Part shown: piece by piece, positions 1 to 13,600 of the stretch
Layout: each line of letters opens with the position of its first letter
How positions within the stretch are numbered: position 1 is the first letter of the stretch
Assembly: GCA_031763025.1 (NCBI GenBank)
Contig: JASSKH010000029.1
Coordinates: 6,408,362-6,472,361, forward strand
Origin: Macrocystis pyrifera
Taxonomy: Eukaryota; Sar; Phaeophyceae; Laminariales; Laminariaceae
Length of the DNA stretch: 64,000 bases
Direction of reading: 5' to 3'
Translations under genes and position numbers: made by a program
Notes under the pieces: model-generated
Databases searched by the model: none
The model's input: only the letters and a program-made list of their open reading frames with translations
What the model was told of the DNA's origin: nothing

Positions 1-826
1 GGGGGGGGGGGGGGGGTATGACGCCATTATTTTCGCTACCGCGTTTACGCCCCACACGGGCGCGTAGCTCTGTACCTCGCTCCTAATTGCACGCACACGC
101 TTTTTGTTTGGAACTTACTCGTAACGAAATTGGTCCCACGCCGGTCCATCACGCGACGAACAAAAATCCCGAGGACATGAAGAACCCGAGAAAAATGAGG
201 CTATCACTCGCCGGAGTGGTTCTGAGCGGCTGTGGTAGGAACTCGCCCTACCGGAGCACCATGTAGCTCCTCAAGGGAGGGAACAGTGCTCAAAACCTTA
301 ACGTAGATACCTCTACCGTAGGCCGACACGCCTTGCAAGGCACGACGCACTACAGCTGTACCACCGTCGCCAAACCGTAGCCGCGCGTCGTTAGTGATTC
401 CCTTCGTCATCATGTCCTTCCGTGTGCCAGGGCGACACGCGGACGTAGAGAGGAGCACCTGCTGTTTTTGAGGGACTTTCGTTCGTGCTTGAGGAGCTCC
501 ATGCTTCACGCGTACAGGCCCTGATATCCAAGAAATGTTGGATTACGGTCGTAGCAATAAACAGCAGTATGGCATTTCTCATTGCTGCCAAATACCTCAA
601 ATACAATAGAGATCGCCAAACGAACGAGGCGTTCTTCTATAGGGGTAGCATTTAGGACTTATGAGGCAAACATTTCAGACTGACAGGATCAGATCCCGAT
701 ACTGTGTTTTTTTAATATTCATTTGAATAAACCTACGCTAAGTTAAAATATGGGGTCGTTCATTGGGTTACACATTCGTTGATGTCAACGCCAGGATCCG
801 GCGGGGGGAGAGGAAGAGCTCCTAGA
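1..826. other. non-coding region, start of window
   Basis: The window opens on a 16-base G run. I see no convincing exon here on either strand. Short stretches near 240-280 and 485-510 resemble the inner part of the 250-bp inverted-repeat element described at 827. The first exon of the metalloprotease gene (signal peptide and propeptide) should lie here or beyond the window edge, but I cannot place it. Confidence 0.4.
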
Positions 827-1078
827 GACGTTCTACGATAGAGACTCACCCTATCTTTCTGAAGCTCCTCACTTGACCTCAAGGAGCTCCATACCTCACC
901 CGAAAACTGACTTCAGCAGAAACCAAATCGCATCCCAATGAATGATCCCATGGCCCAAGTACACAAAAACGCTATTTTTTTCGAGCCAAGACTGACATTC
1001 CGACGGTTTTGGGTTGAGGAGCCCTGTCATTCAGAAAACGAATAGCGGAAATTTGCTCCCTCTATCGTAGAACGCGTC
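827..1078 (+). mobile_element. MITE family 1, copy 1 (~250 bp)
   Basis: Non-autonomous element bounded by inverted ends: TTCTACGATAGAG on the left and CTCTATCGTAGAA on the right. The interior carries landmarks shared by all copies: 'aaggagctcc', 'cccatggcccaag' and 'gtcattcagaaaac'. It has no coding capacity. Related copies lie at 4577, 8071, 8751, 11119, 12377 (partial), 12569 and 47682. The superfamily is unknown because I could not settle a target duplication. Confidence 0.8.
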
Positions 1079-1456
1079 CCTCCACTTTAATCAAGGTAAA
1101 AGCCTCGGAAACAAAGAGGCGCACCCTCACCGTAGCACCCATCACAGTCGGGGTCTCCAACGAAATTGGGGGTGGTCGTTCGCTCCAGCATACCGCTCAG
1201 AGCGTGAACTACAGCAAGGACCGCTTCCTACTACCGTTGAAGCGATTCGTTTACTTTCGCCGGCGGCGGTACCCCTCATTCAGAGCTACCATGGCCAACG
1301 GTTTGTTGTGGGACGTGCTTTTCAGAACCAGTACGTAGCCGTAACTCCAGCGTGCTCTCGAACTTCACACCTTTTTTCTGACGCCCGTGTAGTACTCGTG
1401 TACTTGGATATCTTACCCCCTGACCTTCCTTGGCCCGTTTCGCCTGAATCCGGCAG

Positions 1457-1618
1457 ATCGATGTGATGGTTCTGTACAGCGAACCAGCCTTGGCTACGCT
1501 GGGCGGAATCACCTCCCAGCAGATGGAGACGATCATTGCGGAGAGCATCGTGGAGAGCAATCAAGCTTTGATCAACTCGGAGGTGTCGGCCTACTTCAAC
1601 CCCGTGCACATCGGCCCG
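1457..1618 (+). CDS. metalloprotease-WSC gene, visible exon 1 (protease N-terminal strand)
   Basis: 54 codons beginning IDVMVLYSEPAL and ending NPVHIGP, before the donor gtgaga. The acceptor is cggcag at 1451-1456, with a stop in the same frame just upstream at 1445. The segment matches the first strand and helix of metzincin proteases (I-D-V-x-V-L-Y, then a helix with N-Q-A-L-x-N-S). Confidence 0.8.
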
Positions 1619-4600
1619 GTGAGACAGGGTATATAATCTTAAAACAGCCTACTCCAGTCTCGCGAAGTTTTGAAGCACAGTCACGATGTTTTCCCCTTTC
1701 AAATGGCGAGAACGTACCCGTCTATGGACTGAGACCAGTTCGGCGGGACAATCGAATGCTTAGGTATAGTGGACCACCCGGCGACGCGAAGCAGTGGCTG
1801 TCTTCGAACGCCCACGCCACAACAAGGTGGCGATTGTTGTGTTATCATACAGTAGTTCCATCGAACGATGTTGTCCGACTATCCACACTTCTATCTTTGC
1901 GGTGGGCACACTTCTACGGCAAAGCGTCCACGCCTATTTTCTCTACCGCGTTTGCGCCACCTGGCCGAGCGACTCTGTGCAACGCGCAACCGTTTAGACC
2001 TGAAGATATTTTTGATTGGCGGAGAGTAACGAGTCCCGCGCATGCCGGTGCGTATCGCGAAAACTAAAGGAAAAAAAAAAAAACTTGAAAAGGCGCAGAC
2101 CGCAAATAGAATACGGTTTCATGTGTAGTCACTGGGCGGCCGAACGTACAAGAGCCTAAGAAGTTCTCCCCTCTTTCGTAGCAGGAATTTTTTCGGAATG
2201 CCATTGGTTCTGTTCCATCGTAGTATCAGCTTAATAGCTCGAGCTTCCTCGGAGAGCAGGCAAACGAGCGTTTTTTACACTCTACACAGATGAGGCTATA
2301 GTGTACTGGACTGTCGTTGTGAGGGTTCACATAGCCGCGGGAGCTTCATGTCTTGATAGTATTTTTTCGTGATGTGACGGTTCCTGACTACCACTATTAA
2401 TGCCCACTTTGAACGAACGCCGGAGCCCCTCTACAGTCTGGTCCCCTCGCGGATTGCGCGTGCTGCCATCAATACACAAGATAACTGGTGCGGGGGTCCA
2501 TAGTTAATAGGACCTACGGTACGCACAAACACCCATATATTTCCATCTTTTTACCAACAATATTTGGTCCTGTTTACTATGGCCCCCCGTAATAACGTAT
2601 TCTGACACAGCAGCCAAAATCGTAACTTTGGACCGTACAGCACCGGCGGACAATGTGTGTTTTTGTTTTTGCTCAGCACATTCCACCGAAGTCCCGCCCT
2701 CTGTACAACGGAACTCTACGGGAGCAACGTCAATGGAATCACGTTGTCTGAACTAGGCATATCACCGTCGAAGAACATCGTCGTTCAGATCACGACTTCC
2801 GCTTTGGGCGGGGTAGCGATCAACCGCTTGTTTTCTCGACAACGGCATGGGTTGCTACAGCAGTGGGAAATGCCGTACGTTCGGAAGGTTCTCGTTCAGC
2901 GCTTCGTCGTTCGGTACTGACAAACCTTTCCCGCGATCTGGGAGATTTCGTGCTCTGCGAAGCGATCGCATCCCTGTTTTTAACACGACGCTATTTTCGG
3001 TATTGTAGGCAATTCGATCGGTGCGAAGACAAAGGTGTAGCATATGTTTTGGCGAAACAAAATCGGAATTTTCGGGAATTCGATCGGTGCTGAATAGAGG
3101 TGTGTGGCATACTTTGTTTGGCGACAAACGTTTTATATTTTCGGTATTTTTGGGTATTCGATCGGTGCTAAGATAACGGTATAGCATCATTTTTAGGCGA
3201 AACAAAATCGGTACTTTTGGAAATTCGATCGGTGCTAAGATAGAGGTCTATCCTATTTTTCGGCAAAAAATATTTTCGGTGTTTTTGGGAATTCGATCGG
3301 TGCTAAGATAATAGAAGTGTAGCATGGTTTTTGGCGGAAAGCATTTTCTGACTGACGGGGCTCCTTAACGGCACAGAAGAAGAACTACTCTACGCTTGCA
3401 AATATTGTTGGAAGGCCGTCCAGGTTTTACAAAAGCGCTCGTTGTATCCCTGGCCCTTGAGATTGATCTCGTCCTGATGTTTGTCGGTTATTATGGTGCA
3501 GCTCTTCGGGTAAGACGGGGAGCCTCCAGACCAAAGATGGTGCTGCCTGAGCCCACCGTGGGGCACGGGTAAAAAAATGAAACCGTGTGTCCCCCACCAT
3601 ACCCCTTTCAAAAACCCGCCTCCCTGTGCATTGCGAGTGGAAAACCAAGTTTACCCCCGCTGCATGGGTCTTCCCTCCTTGCTCACCCCCTGCAAACCAC
3701 CCCCCCGAAACAAGCAACGAATGTGCTAAGCCGATGCCATGCTGCTGTATATTTCGCAATTTTCGCAGTTACCGTACGACGTGTTGACATCCGACGACCA
3801 GTTCACGCTCTTTGAGTTGCAGTATAACAACGAGGTCGCGGACCTTCGGGATGCTACGGGGGCCGACGTCGTGCAGTTGGTCGGCGATTTCGAGGATTCC
3901 TGCGGACGAGGGTGAGCGCTAATGTATTGCCGGTGTAACACGTCGCTGAAAAACAGGCCTGTTGTGTACGAAACCCGGGTCTTGGCGTGACCTAAAAACG
4001 CCTTCTGGAGTTGAAGCCGTCCAGACCATTGATGAGGCTTTACTGATCATGCCGGAAAACCCATCCAAGGTTTGCCTATGAGGTTCCAGTCGCAGTACTC
4101 GTTTACACAAACATATTTTAACCATTTTCATACTGTTTGGACTAGCCACGGAGAAATGATGTTGAGGTAAACTAGTGCAACCTCAAGCCGTGTCTGAATC
4201 GGACCAGCATCTGAACCATGTCACCGCAAGGGTTCGAGCGAAGTGAGGGTTGAAATTCGTATGATCGGTTGAGGTCTGCAAGTGAGAAACCACCGGATAG
4301 CACGATACGTTCACGATTTTTTTTTCATGTTTTATAGCGGAGGGAAGTGTTGGTCGGCCTGGGTGAAGACGGACGTTTTGGAACTGATGTTTCGGGTGAT
4401 ATGTTGGAACCCCCTCGAGTGAGCGAGACTCTCAGAAAATAATAAGCCACCGCCTTACCGTGGCATTTTCTCATCTATATTTGCGTCCCCCGTGCCCGCC
4501 TTCAGAGCCTCACCCGCCCCTGTTTAACCCAAAGGCACTGCTTCGGTGAAGACTCGCAGACGGCTTCTGAAGTATGTCGTTTTACGATAGAGGTAGCACG

Positions 4601-7600
4601 CTCCCGCTCATTTTGTCTGAATGACTGAATGACGGGGTTCCTTAACCCAAAATCGTCGGAATGTCAAAATCTTGCTTCGAAAAATAACGATGTTGTATAC
4701 TTGGGCCATACGATTATTCATCGGGATGCTATTTGATTTTTGCTCAAGTTATGTTTTCGGGTTGCGTATGAATCTCCTTAAGTAAGGAGCCTCAAAAAAA
4801 TTAGGGTGAACCCTATCGTAGAACGCCTCAAGTACAAACGTTGTCTTAAGCCATCACATATGAAGAGTACGGCTGCTGCCGAACGATTATACGTGCATGT
4901 ACTTACGGCGCCTATCCCCCTCCCCTCCACCCTATACTTTGACCTTGGTGTGTGACTGCAAACCTCCGAAGGTATTTGTTCGCGGACGACGAATTCTACG
5001 CCTTCTCGGTGGTTCACGCGACATGCATAGACAACCACTCCCACACCCACGAGTTCGGCCACAACTTCGGATGCTCCCACAACCGCGAGAGCAGCGACCT
5101 GGACCTCGACTACGCGCACGGGCTCCGCTATTGCGAGGGAGACGAATCGTGAGCAAATGCCACGGCATAGTCTGAGGTCCTCGCAGGAGGAGCTCCGTAT
5201 CTCACACGGAACACCACAAAATACACCACCGGCTATCGTTTACAGTTTCCGGGATCGACGTCGGACTCATCTCACGGTATGCGTTATACATTGTTTCGGC
5301 TTTGTGGTTTCAGAGCAATTGGGCAATTCATGTCAAAACCTGCCGCTTGGAATGATACTTGAACAGTATTTAACAGTACTTTCGGATTGAGGACTTCGTA
5401 GCATATCGTAAAATGTCGGCCGGGCCGGGCGAACAAACTTCTTCGAAGCCACGTTTCCTGTGGGATACGGAGCTCGTTTGAGGCACGCCCCGCGGAGGAC
5501 ACGGCCCGTCTCGGCTGACATTGCTCGTTGGTCGCAGGCATGCGTGGTGTCTACGCCTTTTGCCTCCGCCTCTACCCCCGGCACCCCACCACCCCTTGGA
5601 TTTGTCCCTCCAAATCAGAGATGAGTCACCTAATGTTTTTGTCTCCGCGCATTGGTCGTGGGCAAGCGTGGTGTCTACGGCTCTCCCTCCCCCCGCCGAA
5701 CCTCCTCCCCTTTCTCTCGACCCCCCAAGGCAGAGATGACCCACCACACGTTTTCGTCTCTAACCCTTCTCCCCCTCGCCCCCTTCCCGCCATGGTCTCG
5801 CTCGCAACTTCGCATTTTGGTTTTGATTGCGCAACCCGGTCGGCATGTCTACGCCCCCCACACTAATACCGGGCATATATATAGTACCTGTAGAAAAGCC
5901 GATAGTGGAGGAGCTTAACGGGCCAGAACATATCTTGAAGCAAAAACGCATGTGTAGTTGGTTTGAGTCCGGTGAGAGCAGTCTCGGACGCATGTTACAC
6001 CGGTCGATGGGAGTGCAAAAGAAATCACGCGCACTACGATAGAAGTTGTAGCGCTCTTGGCCCAGACCCTTTCTCACTGACTCGGCACACGGGGACGGGG
6101 GGGGGGGGGGGAATTCTTCGGTTGACAAGCTACAGGACAAAAAACAGAACACTGTACGGGTCTGTTGTATACCTAAATCAAACTAAGCTTTCATGGATTG
6201 ACGGTTCCATTGGGTTAGCGTTTTGATTTTGTGTGTAGGGTGAGCAACGAACCGGTCAGCGTGAAAATATGTTGTAGAAAAATCCTTTTCAAGGAAGTAC
6301 TATTACGGGGGGGCATATTAAATAGGACCTACGGTACACACAACAACCTGTATATATCCCTATTTTTGCTTACAATATTTTGGTCCTTATAACTACCCCC
6401 CCCCCCTGTAATAGCGGATAGAAACGTCGGCCGGGTTGCGCAAACGAACGTTCCTCGCAGTCATGTTTCGGGCATGAGATAGTGAGCTCCTCGGGCCTCA
6501 ATATAAAAGGGCACCACCCTTACCGGGGCATTGCTTCAGTGCTACGATAAGGTGTAGCACTGCTTTGATCGGGACGTTTTCGGTCAATGGGGCTTCGCGG
6601 ACGACCCAACCCTTGTCGTTCGTGTGTTTTACAAACTGTATATAAAAAAGCAGATCTCGCAGCAGAAAGACTACTTGCTCATCCGGTCAAGCTCACACTT
6701 ATATTTTAAGCTGGTTGTTTTGGAGAATTTTTAGAATTCGACCGGTGCTACGGCAGGAAGGGGTGTAGTGAATAGTGCATAAAGCTCATGACTGCAAATA
6801 AATGGGGCAGTCAAACTCGGCCGGATGGTTCTGGGTGGTTGATAGTAAAGCACTCTGACGGGATCTCCCCAACCGTGCACGGACTAGCCGCCGCCTTCAA
6901 GTGTGGAGCCCCAAATAATATCAGGTGCAGCCCTCCCTTATTGTGTTGTCCAATGTTTTTCGTTAGCACCTGCTTATGCCGTGGGATTGTTCCGTCCGAC
7001 TGTCTCTCTTCACATTTCTTAAGAATCAATTTTGGGTGGGTATGGAGCTATTCTAGAGCGAAGGAACGCCAGAAAGTGTAGATTGCCCCCCCCCCCCCCC
7101 ATCATCAAAAGCAATCTTGCTAGATACCTGCGGCAGCGATTGTGTGTCAGCAGGCGTTTTTACTTTTTCCCAATTTTGAACTAGAGAGACGATGGTTGGA
7201 TTAGGTACGGGACGTTTTTCCTTTTCTTCAATTTTAAAATCAGAGACACAATGGTTGGGTGAGGCACGGGACGTTTTTCTGTTTTTTCAGTTTGACCAGA
7301 GAGACGATGGTTGGATGAGGTACGGGACGTCTCCTGGAGAAACAAGGCCTTCATCTTGCCACCCGTAGTAAGGCATGCGTCGTTGCCTCGTTTCTGGTGC
7401 TGACTCATCTCGAGGTGGAGGCGTTTCCTTTGGACCCAAACCCGTCTTACCACTTGAGTTCCGTCAATGATAACCCCGACCGACCACTTAGCTAACGTAC
7501 TATTACGGGGGACCATAGTAAAGAAGACCTGTGGTACAGACAAAAACCTATATATATACCTATTTTTACCATCAATATTTGGTCCTATCTACTATGGTCC

Positions 7601-10600
7601 CCGGTACTAAGTATTTCGTTTCAGGACTACTGTGGCGCATAAAAATGTCGATCGGGATGCGCTACTGACGACAATGTGCTTCCCGCGACATTGAGCCCTT
7701 TCAGAATAAGGAGCTTAGAAAACACGCTATCATACCTACCTGGGCGTTGTGTTTTTTTTTTGAGCTGGTCGATTTGACCGAGATACGCATTCATGGCGAG
7801 GTGTATAGGTCGAAACATGTGGCGGCGGAAATGAGTCAGTACGTCCGATAGGGCGTGGTGCCTTGTGCGAGTGGAGCTTTTCACGTCAGGAGCTCAAAAA
7901 TGTTTCACACCCAATAAATGACTTTCAAAGAAGATTGTTTGCGCAAAACGACCAACACTTCCTTATGCCGGTCAGATTGTCACAATAACAGCAGTAGCGC
8001 GTTTTGAGCACCTCCCAGCCGGTCAGAGAATATGGTGCCAAAACGTGGCAGCTGCCCTGTGTGGAGTGAGGGCCTTCTGCGATAGAGGCAGTACATTTCC
8101 GCCAAAAAGGTTTCTGAATGACGGGGTTTCTTAACCCTAAATCTTTTGGAATGATGTCAATATCTTGTTTTCGAATATTAACGTGTTGGTCATGGGATTA
8201 TTCATCGGGATGCCATTTGACTTTTGCAGAGGTCAAATTTCGGGTGAGGTATGGAGTTCGTTAAGTGAGGGGTCCCAGACGATTAGGATGAATCTCTATC
8301 GTAGAACGCCTCTGCTGGTGAGGTTTGAAAAACGCGGCGGCGGCATGTTCGTTTGGATTATGGGATACCAATGTTTCATTCCGGACCGACGGTACCCGAG
8401 TCCGTCTCCCCAACCGTCGTCTGCTGTTGTTGCCGTTTCGTCAGGTACCGAACGATACTGAGCTACTCGTGTGGATCTCCTCGGGTCAACTACTTTTCCA
8501 ACCCTGACGTGGAGTACCTCAACAAGCCGACGGGCACGGCGACGGAAAACAACGCCCGCGCCTTCCGAGAAAACATGGTGAGAGAAGGGAGACAAAAGAT
8601 GCGTATTGAACGCGAACTTGAAACCAATAATCCAGACAATAGAGTGCTTGACGATTGCTTTCCGATTTTATCCATATTACGGATGAGGTGTCGTTGCAAT
8701 GCATTTATTTTCACAATCGATCTCGTGTGCTGATCGGTTCATTTTTGTTTATCTGAGGTTCCTCACTTAACGAGCTCCGTACCCCACCCGAAAACTGACC
8801 TCAACAAGAATTAAATTGTATCCCGATGAATAATCCCATGGCCCGTGTCTACAAAACCGTCCTTTTTCGACACAAAATTAACATTGCGACAAATGTAGGT
8901 TAAGGAGTTCCGTCATTCAGAAAACATTTTGCCGGATGTGCTTCCTCTATCGTAGCACACGTCTCACCCCTTATAGTCATACGACTACGCCCATACATGG
9001 TATCGGGTAACCCCCCTGTCCGTCTCCGAAGGGATGCGTGATCACTAGTCAAATCACTAAGGCAGTCAACCGATCAGCACTGGTCATACGACTACGGCCA
9101 TGCGTGAAAATGAGTACCCCCCCCCACCCCGCTCCCCTCCCCTCGAGCGCTTTCCGTCTCGGAAGGGATGCGCGGTCAGTAGTAAAGAAACTAAGACAAC
9201 CAATAAATTAGTACTGGTCTTACAACTACGGCCATGCATGCTGTTGATTACGCACCTCCCCCCGCGCCCACGTATGTCGGGAAAATAGACGTGCACTACT
9301 ATGAATAACACCATTCACTCTTATTGCGTTGGGGCGCAATGTAACAAAAGCAACAAAAGCAACCCGCTCATATCGGTTCCATGTCCCGGAATCGCACAGC
9401 ACACACGCTTATCTCCGTCTTGGGGCTAGTACGGGGGGGGCATAGTAAATAGGACCTACGGCACACACACAAACCTGTATATTTCACCATTTTTACTAAC
9501 TGTGTTCGTTCTTATTTAATGTTGCCCCACGTAATATCTTCAGGTTAAAACCTGTCGGTGAACCGTGAAGATTACGGCGACCGTCGCTTAGTGATTCCGG
9601 AGATGACACGAATTATAGTTCGAGTTACAAGTGTTGAATGCAAGGACCCGTACGGCGCAGACGCAGCGTAGCGTGATTCTCTCCGTACCACGGGGCGCTC
9701 ACGATGCCTGTAGGCAGGTGGTTACTACCGCCACCAAAATTGTATTAATAGTGGTTTTGGTCCTAACAGTGGTAGATGCCCCGCAAGTAAGTACCGCCGT
9801 TGTTCGTCGCTCGGCGGAGTGGCCCTAAGCGGCCCAACATCGAGGGTCTAGACGTGACCCCCTTACCCCGGCCTTTATCACCCCCCCAAAATATTTCTAT
9901 GATATGTATAGGAACAATGTAATGAGCACCCAATGGTTGCAGGTGTCTCAATTAGGAGTAGTAACGGTGCTACGTTAAGAAAGAGATGAGTGGTCAATGG
10001 TCAAATCCCTGTGACAAGCATCAAATAAGTACGCCCCACCCCCAGGAGCGGTTACCACGGCTGGCGGTCAAGTTAGATAATTTTTGTGCAGGGAGAACCT
10101 TCACTCCGCACAAGGGGGATGATCGTATCACGTAGTGTGTATATGGTGAGGCACCCACGAGGCAGGTACATAGTGAACCCATTGCTGTCTCTGGAAGTGG
10201 CCACACCAGAGATTCAATCAATTCATTGATGCTGTCATCCATATGCAAGAAAATCCGCCTCTAAAGCGGTTCTTGGTAGGATGCAGCTCACCCTTCATGC
10301 GACTCGCCCCATACCTCACGGCGCTTCGCGCTTGGTGCAAGCATTGTCTGCCTGGTCGGTGAAAACCCGACGTGCTCCGTCCCGGCATTGTAGGGATGCG
10401 AGGGTCTATAGTCGTATGACTACGGCCATGCACGGTAATGAGTACACCCCCCGCCCCCCAACCTACCCACGTTCTTTGGAACAAGTTAGTTGGAATTAAT
10501 GAGATATTTGGATCATATCTTTGCAGCGATATCAAGGGATAAGCAACACCGAATGTCGCCAACCTGTCCCCTGATCGTGTCCCACTGTTCAGGTTGCGGT

Positions 10601-13600
10601 GTCGAATTTTAGGGTCCGGCTTATCGAATCCTTGACGACATACTCGTACCTGGGGTGTTTTGCAGACGACGTAGACGAGCGCGTTCTTTCGGGCGATCTC
10701 ACTAAATCCGACCAAGTGACGGTGGAGGTAAGTTCGAAACAAACTGGTCGTTTTTTTTGTCTTGGTTGTTTGCAATACCTCATAACTTTCCACGTTGGCA
10801 AGCCAAGAAGATACACGCAACCGTCGCACCCCGGCGCGGAGCATGTAGGGGTTCGAGTTTAGATGTTGTCCTCATCCTATCCCCACCTCTATAACACTCC
10901 TGCGTGTGTGCGTGTACGACGTGTGCTGCGATAGAAGTATGATACCGCTCTGGACGTGCACATCGCGACAGGTCGGTTTTCATTTGTAACGTATTTACGG
11001 TCCATCCATTTAGACCAGGTTGGTGGCTTCTCTGAGTCAATCAAGCATAGCCCTATCTCTGCAATACCACCAACTTAAGTGTGAGTGACACCTGGGGCAT
11101 GGAACTCATTGTCCATCGAGGTATTCTACGATAGAAGGTCACTATAAATTTTCTGAGGCTCCTCACTTGACCTTAAGGAGCTCCAAACCTCGCCCGAAAC
11201 CTGACTTCAGCAAAACTCCCATTGCGTCCCTATGAATATTTCCATGGCTCAAGTGTGCAAGTTCATCATTTTTAGAAACAAGATTGGCATCATTCCGACG
11301 ATTTTGGGTTAAGGAGCCCCGTCATTCAGAAAATATTTTAGCGGAAATGTGCTACCTCTTTCATAGAAATCATCCATCGGACCTTTGAGATATTTTTAGC
11401 TTGCCACGAACGTAACTTTCTTATTCCTAGGAGGTAGGTCTCTCCTAGCGAGAAACCCTCGGAACTATTAGGGTTCACCCCCCCCTATCGCGTAAATAGC
11501 ATGCATTCGCAGATCGCTTATGCCACAAACGGATCAGGCTCCAGCTTTCATCCAGGCGGCAAGAATTGTGTGTCACGGCCCGGAAGACAGAGAGAGGGGG
11601 CGCCAGGAGACTGCTCCAACCCCTCACTCAGCAAGGATAGAAATGTCTTAACTCTTTATACATACCCCATATTCAATTTCATGATGCGTGATGTGGTAGT
11701 CCTCGGAGACTCATCCTACGATAGGATTTTTTTGCCTCATCATGTCTGAACGGTTGAACTGGGGGAGAAACTGCCGGCTACAGGTAGAACGATACTTTTA
11801 GCTGGGAGATTTGTGTCTGGACTAGCTAGCGCATAGGACAAGGCCGATCAGGTTGCACAAGCAAAAACATATTTTGATGTTTTCGGGATAGATGTTGAGC
11901 CCCTCGGGCTACAGCGAGAGCTTAATAACTCACGGCGCCACCCCTACGACCGGGGTGTTTCTCTCCGTACGTAGGCGTTTTTGTTTTCAACATTTCTGTC
12001 CGACGGGTGCGTTATGTGACGAAGTTCTGCCCAATTTCGTTTTACTAGCCTTTACCGGTACGTCTCACAAGCAATGCGGTTGTGTTGCGCATGCCATAGG
12101 ACACAATTGGGCGGGTGAAAAATTGAGTTTCGTCTTAACCAACCCTTTTAGTGCTGCAGTCCCGTTCGGGGATAAACCACATAAATCTAAGCAATTTGTC
12201 CCTTAGACGGAACTGCAGTCCTACAAGGGTTGAGCTAGGAGGTTGAGCTGGAGCATAGGGCTCGCGAAGGGGCTTTTCCTGAGAAAAAATGTCATTTTTG
12301 TACAAAAACCATGCCCTAGAGTGCGTAGGAGGCGCTAATCGAGTCATGCCACAGCAGTAGAGGCAACACCTCAACCTTCTGAGGCTCCGAGCTCGGCCTT
12401 AAGCGAGCTTCATACCTCAACCCTATAACCGATCAGGAGAAAGCCTACAGTACTAAAGATGCTGCATAATGGACAATCTCAAAACCCAACGTTTTCCATG
12501 AAAAACAAAAGCAAAAAAACTCTTGGTCTGCGAACAATATTGCAGTAGAGAGTCCGGTCAGCCAGGGAGGCCTTCGACGATAGAGCTCGCCTTAATTTCT
12601 TTCCCCGAGGCTTCTCAGTTAAGGATCTCCACACCTCACACGAGAAGTTGACTTCAGCAAAAACCAAATCGCATCCCGATGAATAATCCCATGGCCCAAG
12701 TATCCAATTTCGTCCTTTTTCGACACAGGATTGGCCTTCCTACAATTTTGGGTTAAGGAGCCCCGTCATTCAGAAAACAGCTTAGCGGAAGTGTGCTACC
12801 TCTATCGTAGAACGCGTCCAGGAAACGTTTTAGACGAAACATGCCGCCTCTATTGTAGCAGGCTTCAATCGGCTAAATGAAGGGCTGACTCACATGTTCA
12901 CCTCACCGACTGTTTCGATCGACGGATGTATAGGTGTGCGCGGCGCTCTGCCAAGGGTCTTCCTACTTCGGGCTGCAATTCGGCGACGAGGTAAAAGGGG
13001 AGGGGGAGGGGGTGTACTCGATAGGAGAGACGCACTCGATATCATGCATGGTCGTAGTGGTATGACATTAGACCCTCGCGTCTCTACACTGCCGGTACGG
13101 ACCATGTCGGATTTTCACCGACCAGACAGATATTGCTTGCACCAAGCGCGCGGCGCCGTGAGGTATCAGGCGAGTCGCGCGAAGGCGGGGGACACACAAA
13201 AACACATCCCATATCGCTATCGCTATCGACTACCAGGTATCTGGGACGATCGTGTCGACGACACCAAAAGCAACCAACTCGATATCGAACAAAACAAATG
13301 GGACACCATTATCATCGTGATTACAAAACGATGTGTTTCGTATGTAGCGGGAGTGTTCACGCAACCCATCCGTTCGGAGAGCGGTCGCTGTTTGTGCCAC
13401 TCCGCCTGTTGGCGGCCGTAGTGCTTGCTGTTTGCTACCGAGAATCTTGAGCGCTGCTTGCTTCCATGCCGGACCGCGAAATAGCTGACTCGCCGTGTTC
13501 CCCACACTGGCCGGGCCAACGCCATAGGACAATATAACCACGACTCTCCTTGTTGCGTGTATTTGGTGCAAAAAATATTTCTACCGACAGGTCACACTGT

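Noticed and set aside
5370-5866. Pro-rich open frames on both strands
   Set aside because: C-rich tandem units inside an intron of the protease gene; open in several frames at once.
10218-13421. Open frames encoding similar peptides (PTMPGRS, SGFHRPGR) at several places
   Set aside because: The same peptide appears only where the poly-C repeat occurs, in either orientation; it is repeat sequence, not a protein family.
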